From Linderina pennispora (lineage: Eukaryota; Kickxellomycota; Kickxellomycetes; Kickxellales; Kickxellaceae): DNA of 64,000 bases. The position numbers and the translations under genes were made by a program. The notes below the pieces were generated by a model. The model ran no database searches. It was not told where the DNA came from and was given only the letters and a program-made list of their open reading frames with translations. Location of the stretch: positions 248,001-312,000 of the forward strand of contig NW_024468261.1 in the NCBI RefSeq assembly GCF_002104995.1. Direction: 5' to 3'. Shown piece after piece: positions 55,267 through 64,000 of the stretch (its first letter is position 1; every line of letters starts with the position of its first letter).

Positions 55267-56388
55267 TTAGTACGGCAGAAGCGTGCCGGGCATCTCCTTG
55301 CCGTGGACAACGTGGCGGCTGCGGTACGAGTAGTAAAAGTAGACCACAGCGTAGGAGAAGGCCAGCGCAAGGAGGCCAAACAAGGCGTCGGCAATATAGT
55401 GGTTCGCCGTAATGATGATGCAGTAGATGGTGACCATTGGATACAGAACAATGCCCCAGCGCATAGCGCCGCGCACCCAGAACCAGGCAGACGCAATGCC
55501 CTTGCCCGACACATTGGGGCCAACCAGGTGGATCCACGAGAGGGCGCACCAGGCGGCAAAGATGGTGTGCTGCGAGGGGAACGCGGCGTACGGGTTGTTG
55601 AGGGTCTTGACCGACTCGTCGTTCCAGTCCCACAGCAGCGAGCCGTGCAGGCCAATCGAGTCCATGAACGAAAACTCGGTGTTGAGGCACGCGCCGACGT
55701 TGGCACCCTGGGCGTTGAAGAAATCGCACACGGGCAGAAGGCGCGGCGGCATGGTCGGGGCAAACAGGAAGCCAAAGAAGGCGACCCAGGCGCCCAGCAC
55801 CCACACCGACCGCAGGAAGCGGTACTGCTGCGCAGCCGTCATCTCATTGAACGACCCGCGTGTGACCACGGCGCTGGAGTTGTCGGGGGCATAATACGAG
55901 TCCTCGTCGCCTGACTGCCGGTGGCCCTCGCTGACCTGCTTCCAGTTGACACGCTTAAGCTTCCAGGCAAACATGCGCATGAGAATGAACACAAGGAACA
56001 CAACTGTGACCACCGGGTGCACGCCCGCATAGTACGTGTTCCAGAAGCTCCACCCGCCAATGTGCTTCTCGTGCCACCGCTGCAGCGGCTCCTCGAAGAA
56101 GATGCCGAGCGTGCGCTCAAACGACACAATGCGCTGGGCGTTGTCTAGCGAGCGCAGACGGAAGTCGTGGAACACCTCGAGCGTGTTGTGGATGAATGCC
56201 GACAAAAAGTTGGTGCAGAACGTCAGAGCCAGGAGCGCGACCTCGGTGAGGACCACAAGCAGGAGGCTGACCACCGCTTGCCGCTGGGGGTTCGATGCGC
56301 CAGCCAGCTTCACCACTGCGTTGCGCTTGAGCTGCTTCAGCACTGTCGAGAACCGCCTCTTCATGGTTGTATGCACGATAAGCCGCAA
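55267..56388 (-). CDS. PAP2-family (Aur1/Ipt1-type) membrane phosphatase or phosphotransferase
   Basis: A 373-residue protein with about six hydrophobic helices. The PAP2 active-site motifs are YAAFPSQHTIFAAW near residue 270 (C2 His) and NHYIADALFG near 335 (C3 His and Asp). A conserved FFGFLFAPTMPPRL segment precedes C2. This arrangement, with PSQH in place of PSGH, is that of the PAP2_3 group, which includes inositol-phosphoceramide synthase Aur1 and relatives. Whether it makes a sphingolipid or simply dephosphorylates lipids cannot be read from the sequence. Start is at 56388, or at 56364 where a basic MKRRF begins. Intact, intronless. Confidence 0.82.
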   Translation of the reverse strand: MRLIVHTTMKRRFSTVLKQLKRNAVVKLAGASNPQRQAVVSLLLVVLTEVALLALTFCTNFLSAFIHNTLEVFHDFRLRSLDNAQRIVSFERTLGIFFEEPLQRWHEKHIGGWSFWNTYYAGVHPVVTVVFLVFILMRMFAWKLKRVNWKQVSEGHRQSGDEDSYYAPDNSSAVVTRGSFNEMTAAQQYRFLRSVWVLGAWVAFFGFLFAPTMPPRLLPVCDFFNAQGANVGACLNTEFSFMDSIGLHGSLLWDWNDESVKTLNNPYAAFPSQHTIFAAWCALSWIHLVGPNVSGKGIASAWFWVRGAMRWGIVLYPMVTIYCIIITANHYIADALFGLLALAFSYAVVYFYYSYRSRHVVHGKEMPGTLLPY

Positions 56389-57817
56389 GGTATAACAGGA
56401 GTATCCAGAGTAAGGAAATAAAATCAGAAAGAGAAAAGGCAGGTGGGGAGGGGGCGATTCTTGTAAAGCGGTTGCTGAACCCAGACTCGTGGACTGACAA
56501 ATGGACGCCTTATAAACAAAAAATTAAATTCGGCAGACTCGGGAAATTAAAGAGAGCGCAGAAATAAATAAAGGAACAACTAGCAAAAGAGCAGGAGTGA
56601 TACGAATAAGCCTGAATCGGCCTTTGTGCTGGGCACGGGCTTCCTTTTAACTGCGAGTCAAGTGAAAGCCGCAAACGTCAAGCGCGGAAAAAGATTTTGG
56701 GGGCAGGTTGACTAATGCTCTAGGAAAGAAATCCTGGGCTTTGTCAGTCGCTGCCATGGCTGCGTCATTGGCCGACTCGGGTGTCCTCAACAAATCGCCC
56801 TTGTAACGGTCCCAGTGTCATCCGAGCACTGCCCACGCTGGGCGCGCAAACTGCACCCAAGTTCCGTAGGCTGCCCAGGAACCTTCATGTCCTCCTGTTT
56901 GCGGCGGGCGGACGTCCGCGGGCAAAGGACCCGAAATAGTGTTTGCAATTGCAATGTTCTACGTAGAAGGGATCGCTTGTCCAGCTCGGCTTTTCGTTTT
57001 CCGCGTCCAGTCACTTGATGCTGAGATAATTGTCATAAGCGCCTTGCTCTGGGTCACGGCATAGTCATGCGCGCAGAAAGCCAAGAAACATTCAAGGAAC
57101 TTCCATGGTAAGGCCCACTTGACCAAAATTGCGACTCTGGAGGCGAGCGAGTGTGAGGGAGAGAGAGGAGGGACCTATGAGTGATATAGCCTGGATCAGT
57201 CAGGGCTGAGTGACGCACTGCTCGCTCTTAGCTCATACACTCTACGCTTGGTGCCAACACAGGCGGTTATCCGGCTATTTTTGGATGCAGGCTTTGTGGA
57301 TATATGCACAGGATTTGTCAACGAGATAGTGCCTACATATTGGCACCGGGTCTGGGCACAGGCATTGTTATCTGGCCGCTGCAGCAGCATTATCACACTG
57401 AAACCCACCGTCGGGTAATGCGGTGCTGCCTTGTTTTTGGGAAGCTGTTCCGCGCTCGTCCCTCCCCCACCGTATACTGTGCAAGGCTTGCCATTCTGGT
57501 GCTGCCAGGACACCCACCCTTTTATCGCGTCGGCCCAATCAGGCCAGCGGACCGTCGTGTTTACTGTCACAACAACGCGGTTCTACGGGCTTTGCTCGCT
57601 CGCTCGCTCGCTCCTAGATCCGATATCGAAGAAGCAATGGCTCGGTAAACAATGGCAGAGGGTCGGTCGACTCGGAAATGTTCAAGAAACAGGTGTTTCT
57701 ATCAGAGCCCAAAATGTAAATTAAATCCCTGCCCAGAACAGCCCATTTTCCAGTAATGCAGGCGTTCGGGATGATATTTATGTTTTTTTTTTTTTTTGCA
57801 AAATTACAGCGATGTGG
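56389..57817. other. Intergenic region with simple repeats
   Basis: 1.4 kb containing the PAP2 promoter and SET3 3' untranslated region. It includes five GCTC units at about 57593-57612 and a run of about 16 T near 57782. Frames such as 57196-57570 on minus look random. Confidence 0.4.
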
Positions 57818-60800
57818 TTATTTCCGAACAGGCGAGTCGCCCCGGCTGCTGCCCCCACCGTTATTGCCGATGCCACCCCGTCTGTTTATTCCGCGGTACC
57901 CACCCCCAGCCGCCACGGGGCTGCCGCTGGTCGTAGACAGTCCGGGCAGCGGCTGCTTGATGTGGAGACGCGAACGGGGCATCCGGCGCCTGCTGCTGGC
58001 GACGGGGCGGCGAGTTGGACAAGCCACGGACTGCCTCCGCCGGCCTGTGTCGAGTGGTGCGGCGACAGCAGCGGCGGGGCATACCCGCTCGACCGCCACT
58101 CGCTGTTGCTGTTGCTCGATTGCGGCGTCAGCGAGCGTGCTGGCGGCGACCCACTGTTATTGTGCGACGGGTAGTATCCGCCGCCCTGGCCCATGGACCC
58201 GCCATACCGCCGGTCACGGATCACCCATACCGCCCATCCTGCTGCCCCGGTCGCGGGACCGGGATCTGCCGCGGCCAAACGAGATCTCGCCGCTCTCGCG
58301 CTCCAGGCTGCCATCACGCCGCCCAAACTCGCGGTCGCGCTGACGGTACGCGCCATGGCCTTGGAACCCAGGGCCCGACGCCGACATCGACCCGTGCATG
58401 GGCGGCGGCGGGGGTGGTGGAGTGTTGAAGTCGCGGTTGCGGATCCGATCCTTCATGTCATGGTCGCGGTAGCTTTCTCGGTCGCGCCCGCGGAAGTCTC
58501 GTCCGTCGCGGTCGCGCTCACGGTCGTAGTCATCGTAGTATCCGCCAGCGCTGCGCTCGAGTCGGTAGTACGGCTCATTCTGCGAGCCACTGTTGGTTTT
58601 TCGCCCGCTGGAGTACGTGCTGGGGCCACGATCGTCGAAGCGCCCGCCCCCAGGATGGCTAGAGGCATGCGGTATGGGGGGTGGAGGGGTCAATAGCCCG
58701 CGACGGCCTTGGGGATCACCAGGGCGGGTGGCAGCAGGTGCTGAGATAGGTGGTGGCGGCGGCGGCGAGCGAACGGTCCGTGAAAAGCTGTTACGACGGC
58801 CTGTTGTATCGATCGTCACACCAGATGGAACGCTGTCAGCGCTGGTGGGAGGCGATGTCTGCCCTGGGCCACTGCTGAGCTTTGTAGCAGTATCACCAGC
58901 CAGAGCAAGGTCAGTTTTGCCTAGTGTAGAGGACGCAGGCACTGCGGCTGGCGGACCAACCGACGGACCAACCGACGAAGCAGCCGACGACAAATCTGCT
59001 GGCGTCGGGTCCTTGGGTGCAGCTGCCGCAGTGATATTGCTGTCGATGGATGCAGTGCCGCTGAGCTTGCGACGCCGGTTATATTCCTCTAGCGATACCT
59101 TGACCTTGGTTGGTGGCGGCAGCTCCTTGACAACTGCCACACTGCCACTGTCATTGCTGGTCTCAGATTTGACGTCGGCATCACCAGCAACAGCCCAGCG
59201 GCACCAGCGGCACCAGCGGCACCAGCGGCACCAGCGGCACCAGCAGCCGTGGAAGCAGCAGGGGCTGACGAACTCAGTGCCGGTTCCTCCTTGCTGGTAA
59301 TGCCCTGCGCATGAGAAACGCGTCGCCGCTTGTTGTATTCCTCAAGCGAAAGTCGCTGTTTCTTTGGCGCGGGCACGGTCCAGCGCTGACGTAGCATCAT
59401 CACCCCCGCCAGTGCTGGGCTCCTCGTCTGCAGGCGATTTGGGGGCATCTGTCTGCTCACTAGCGGCTTCTTCTGACGTTGTCTTGCTCAGCTTTGTTCT
59501 GCGGAACTCCACCTGGCGGTTCATCTGCTGCATGCGATGGGCTCGATGGAGATGCGGAGAGCGCCGCTGCTGACCCAGAGGCAGGGCTGTCTTTGCGAAG
59601 CCGGCTTGGTTGCACCGGCAGCACCAGTGCCCAAAATAGATACAGACAGGTCGGGCTTGCCGGTGCTTGGCTCCGCATCGGCATTCATTGACGAGTCCTG
59701 CTCGGTCTTGGCAGTGGTTTGTGCAGGCGGTGCCACCACAGGGGTGTCACTGGGGGCTGTCGGAGAAGATTCAGCAGGCTTAGCAGCTGTGGGCTTAGGG
59801 CTCTTTTTGGGAGATGGCTCCTCGATGACGAAACCGCCGATGTCTCCCACCGCCTCTGCAGTGCCGTTTGCACTGGCGCTAGCACTGGCCAGCTCGATGT
59901 ATTGGCTCATCCAGATTTTCTTTTGCGGGAGCATGTGACATGTCGGTGAAGAAGAGGATGATGACGGATTGTTGCTCGACGTGCGCCGCCTCTTGCCGTT
60001 TCCTTTGCCGTGCGTGGATATCCCCAGGGAGCCCGGACCAGCGCTGTGTGCAGCCTCGCCGTTCACCTGCCATGCCCTGCGTTTGCGCCCATGCTTCTCA
60101 CCACCCCTGGCACGCCCATTCTCGCTCGACGATGGCTCCATTGGCACTGAATCCATTGGATCGTCGCCATTAGCGCCTCGCAGCTCGCTGCCACACCGCT
60201 CGTGCTCATCCTCATCATCTTCGATATCCTCCATGTCGCTGGGTCGGTCCAGTGACTGCCTAAAGTTACTATCGGCGCTGCTTTTCCTCTGGCCGTCGCC
60301 CACGTACTGCTCACCAAGAATCTCAGCTGACGCCTTCCCAGACACGTTGTCGGCATTACTGCCATTCCCGAACCCGTAGCTATTGTTGCTGCGTGCCTGC
60401 CGCCGTTGTGCCGACGAGGTTGGCGAGTCTGCTGACACGCCATCCAATCCAGCATCGCTGGTCTTGCGGGAGTGCCCGCCGCCACGCACAGATTTACCGT
60501 TTTCTGGCGACCGCACCGAGCCAACTAGCAGCGGCGACAGCGGGTTGTCGGTCTCGGTTTTGGGCGGCCGGCTTGCTCGCCGCTTGATCTCTGGCCCATA
60601 GTCGGCTCTCGACTCCTCGACCCCCAGCATCGCGAACAGCTGACGCACCACGCACTGCGCATCGGCACACCCACATGACGTCCCATTGAATGCTTGCCGC
60701 CAGACCTTGCTCATACGACGCCCTTCGGGCCGTCCTAGGTAGTCTTCGGCATCGCTGGGCGACAATCGAGCCACTGCAGGCATTTCGCCGTCCTCCCATT

Positions 60801-62137
60801 TCCATGCAACAGTAAGCTCTTCGTCGGGCTCGATTTGGCGCAGCGCAAACAGGCCCAGGTGGATTTGCGACTCAGCGCCATCTGCTATGTGGATGCTTCG
60901 CAACACCGCGTTCGCTGTGCAGCTGCTCCGAACGAACCGTGCCTCAGACCCCTGCCGCCGTGCATCAACACACAAGTCAATCTCTGGGTGGAAGTGTGTG
61001 TGTGGTCGAGTCGTCCGTAACAAATCGTAGTAGTTCTTTGGGTCCTCCTTGTACGCTGCCTTCAGTATTACCTGGCCCTTGTACTCACAAACGTACCGGC
61101 CGCCATCGATAGAACCCCGTGAAAACAGGCCGATTTGGCTTTTACCCTTGGCCACAAACGACGAGTATGTAGGGGCTGGGCTCCTGAGCGATTCACTGTT
61201 CATTGAGACAATCGAGGGCAGCGGCGATGGGTTGTCTCGAACCGGTGGCGGCATCGCAACAATGCCGTCTTCTTTGTTAGACACCGGTGCTGCTGTTGTC
61301 GGCGAGACCGCTGTTGTACCGCTGGGCGTTCCGGAGTCGGGAGATTTGGGTTCGCTGGTAGCTGTATCGACCGATTCGGATGGCTCTGCTGCTGCTGCCG
61401 CCACTACAGCTGCTGATGCTGTCACTGACGCCGATGCCGCGCTAACCATGTCTCGCTGCTCTGCAAGCTGGCTCAGCACGCTCTGGAACAGGATTTGGAC
61501 GTCCGGGCCAAGTATGTTTTGCTCAATCTGTGAATAGCTGGCGTCCGCAAACGACGAGCTTTCTCGGCGGTACCCGTCGCCAGATCGTACGACTGTTGGA
61601 CTGGACGAGTCCCTGCCCAGCGTGCCCTTGGTGTGCTTTACACGCGGCTGCTTTCCGTCGTGGATGCGCTTCTTGCGCTCACCGCCATCGTCGGTCTTTT
61701 TTGCCTTCCCAGCGACGTACTTGGCCTTCTTCCGAGTCTCCTTCGAGTGTCGGTACTCGGTGTCCAGACGCCGCTTCTGGTATTCAATGGCCTTCTATAC
61801 AGGTGGAAAAGGAAGCGGGCAAGTGTGCCAGTGTGGGTATAAATAGAGTGGCTTCAATATATTTGTGACGAGCTGGGCCATATAGCCGTTCCAAGCATGC
61901 GCTTACCTTGACGTCCAGTTTGCGCGGGTTGCATTTCTCGCACAGGTACTCGTCTGGCACGTTGTCTTGCTCGACGCCAACGCACACCGCATGCTGCCAT
62001 ACCAGGCAGTTTTCGCATTGAATTGTGAAGCCGTCGTCGTCGTTGATTCCGCAGATGCACCGAATGACGCCCTGGTCCTCGTCCGGCGTCGAATCACCAC
62101 CGCCATCTCGGACGATGGCAGCACTTGCTGGGAGCAT
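57818..62137 (-). CDS. SET3: Set3/KMT2E-like PHD finger plus SET domain chromatin protein
   Basis: Exon 1, 61907..62137 (77 codons), encodes a PHD finger: CICGINDDDGFTIQC, ENCLVWQHAVCVG and CEKC. A 112-base GT-AG intron joins in phase to exon 2 at 61794. Exon 2 has a basic spacer and then a SET domain near 60650-61140 (LFSRGSIDGGRYVCEYKG, FVRSSCTANAVL). The canonical NHS is RSS here, as in the catalytically weak MLL5/SETD5/Set3 group. The C-terminal 1.7 kb is disordered. It contains two SLEEYN-RRR motifs, Ala/Gly repeats and an Arg/Asp-rich region, and needs frame shifts near 59580, 59370, 59190-59240 and 58215 to reach the stop at 57818. Set3 nucleates a histone deacetylase complex on H3K4-methylated chromatin. 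Confidence 0.85.
59193..59242. repeat. Nine-base tandem repeat in SET3
   Basis: Five copies of GGCACCAGC on the plus strand, coding Ala-Ala-Gly repeats on the minus strand. The frame before and after the array differs by one base, so an indel lies in or next to it. Confidence 0.8.
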
Positions 62138-64000
62138 TATGGAAGGAATTTTTGCGAATTAAAAGAGAATATAAAAGTAAACCACGCAGGGCGTATAAAG
62201 GGAGGGGAGAAATGGAGGTTTTTGGTGCTCCTGAATAATAAAAGCGTGTGCTTGTTGCCCGGGAAGGACGCCAGTTCGAGGCGCTGCTAGCCAAATTCAG
62301 AGCTGGGAGTAGAGGAAAGAGCTCCACGCTGGGCTTATGCGGTATTTAGGTGCTGACGGCGCAATGTCGACCAGCAAAGGAGAGGTTGGGCTCTAGCACG
62401 TCGGTAAACTAAGAGAAACGAGAGGTATTATCGCGGAGGAAGGATATAGGTAGAGGCTCCTCTACGCGCAGCGCAACCAAGGTGTGGGTGAGTTGTAAAG
62501 TGGGGGTGTTGGCGCAGGCAAGTGCCGGTTTATGAACGCGCAAATTCAAATGCTAAATAGAATGGAAAAAATATAAAAGGCTCGCTTACAAAAGAAAAAA
62601 TCGATTTTTTCTCCATCACCTGGGCCGTTATTTTTCGTCTCTTTTCGCCTGCCGCGCGCTTGACAGCGATCACTCCTGAGCGCGTTGAGGCACTTTGATC
62701 ACACCCCGCAATCAGATGCCATGATCAATTACGCGTTTAGCGCCAGCCTGGAGATGCGGAGGGTGTGGCGGCAGTGCACGTCTTTGGATCGGGTAGTGAG
62801 CGATTCCAGCAAAGGAAGCGCGGGTGTAAATGGCGCCCAAACAATCGCCTGTGGTGATGTGGCAGCATGTGAATCTAGCAGAGCGGTTTTGGGCTCGGCT
62901 GCACGAGATTGCCAGCTGATCTAAAGTAGAAAACCTCGATGGCAGCCAGGCAGCAAGCGTAGCGAAAGGGCATACACACGCCTTCCCAATGGCTGAATCA
63001 TACCTGAGCTTAAGAATAGAACGTCTTGCAAGTAGACCGGGGCAAAGAGGTTCTCGCCATATGATCGTGCATGCCGCGCGGTGCACTAGCCAGACGAATG
63101 GTTGGAAGAGAGCTGCAGTCACAGCACAGCCCTTATCAGCGCGGCCAGATATACTGTGCTGCTCGCCCTGTACTGTGCCTGTTAGTCGTAGGTAGGGGAC
63201 TTATCTAAATCCTCACAAAGGAGAGGCTGCTACATAACATACCGAGGTGTCCAAAGGGGGCAGGGGAGATGCAGTTACTGATCTTCCTGCGATTCAGAGC
63301 CGCCGTGTGCGTCTGTGTGCGGTGTGCGTGCCCGCACGGACATGAACCAAAAGATGATCGGTCTATGGACCGCACACTCTTGAACCTATTGGTCGGGATA
63401 GACATCCAGAGGGATCCACGAAAGGGCGGGTTTTGCAGACGACGATGGACTGCCTGCTTCATAGGCAGTAATCACCTGACACGGCGACCTGGGCTGCGTT
63501 GTTTGTGGATTTTTCACAAGGCGGGGAGCGGGCGAGCTGCCCTGGTCGCCCGCACGCTTTCGCATCCGGTGTAATTGGTCTGCTGCAGATGCCTTCCACT
63601 GCAAGAGGGGGAGGAGGATTTGCCGCCAGTCAGAGCCCCCTTTTCATCAGGCTTGTGCGGGAGTGTCTTGCCTGGCCAAGGCGACAAATCCAAAGGCTTT
63701 GGCCAGTGGCAGGATATGAAAACCTGGGCCCAATCCGAGCTGCCAGTTTCCCGGCGGCTTCAGGCACTGCTTTTTTGCATACTAAAGCTCTGCGCCCTGC
63801 CTCTTGCTGTGTACACCATTTTCTACTTTTCTCTCCACTTTCCTTCTTGTACGATTCGCATTTATTTCCCCTTTCCCCTTTCTCTCCTGCCTAATTTTAA
63901 GTTGTATTTTGCCCTGCAAGCGTGCGGCATACCTGTACTTTTTGTGGGTCTCAGCACCAAAACCACTGACCAGAAAGCTTGTGAAAACGGGACCCCGGAC
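62138..64000. other. SET3 upstream region and right edge of the window
   Basis: 1.86 kb without a supported gene. It contains the SET3 promoter, with AT-rich runs near 62560-62620, and ends in T/C-rich sequence near 63800-63900 that could be the leader of a plus-strand gene beyond the window. Frames of 60-136 codons here have no recognisable content. Confidence 0.4.

Noticed and set aside
1-64000. CRISPR arrays, bacterial operons or integrated virus
   Set aside because: No regularly spaced direct repeats with unique spacers, no ribosome-binding-site operons, and no viral structural or replication genes were seen; gene content and introns are fungal.

Overview
This window is nuclear DNA of a fungus, most likely an early-diverging one. 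The fungal evidence is direct: a fused alpha-beta tryptophan synthase, a Chs7-type chitin synthase chaperone, a class III chitinase, HAP2, SEC16 and a Set3-type PHD/SET protein. Housekeeping genes are GC-rich, intron-poor and closely spaced, with introns of roughly 37 to 570 bases. AT-rich stretches between them carry a fast-evolving F-box/LRR-like gene family, small peptide genes and decayed transposon genes. That mix fits Kickxellomycotina (Coemansia relatives), but the taxonomic placement is inference.

Layout. 1-5 kb: the end of a DUF726 lipase-fold gene, an internally deleted Fanzor (eukaryotic TnpB-like) relic, and CHS7 rebuilt from four exons. 6-13 kb: TRP5 with a Gcn4-type site upstream, a tandem pair of HAD phosphatases, a Bax-inhibitor-1 family protein and nucleoporin NUP57/NUP54. 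13-25 kb: a long repeat-rich SEC16, a NIPSNAP protein, a SET methyltransferase, METTL5 and an HRR25-type casein kinase 1. Every gene in this block contains single-base frame breaks, mostly next to short homopolymers. 25-33.5 kb: an AT-rich accessory block with a dead F-box/LRR-like gene, three tandem copies of an undescribed small spliced gene, and a second Fanzor relic. 33.5-41.8 kb: chitinase, ARP3, HAP2 and an M1 aminopeptidase. 43.9-47.7 kb: a 25-codon ORF with its own TATA box and poly(A) signal, SEH1 and CCT7. 48-53.5 kb: a second accessory block with an F-box/LRR-like gene and two duplicated mini-ORF units. 53.6-62.1 kb: a small membrane protein, an EIF1AD-like protein, a PAP2/Aur1-type phosphotransferase and a large Set3/KMT2E-like PHD-SET gene.

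The housekeeping genes serve separate pathways (secretion, nuclear pore, chaperonin, cell wall, amino-acid synthesis, chromatin) and are not a functional cluster. Many adjacent pairs converge with very short gaps (34 bases between SEC16 and NIPSNAP; 77 between SEH1 and CCT7).

The most novel item is the tandem small-gene family at 30.4-32.8 kb. It is invisible to simple ORF calling because a 37-base intron carries an in-frame stop. Between two copies the promoter region is about 96% identical, while the first coding exon, starting at the ATG, is only about 68% identical. One copy is also bracketed by 49-base inverted repeats. All percentages here are counts by eye.
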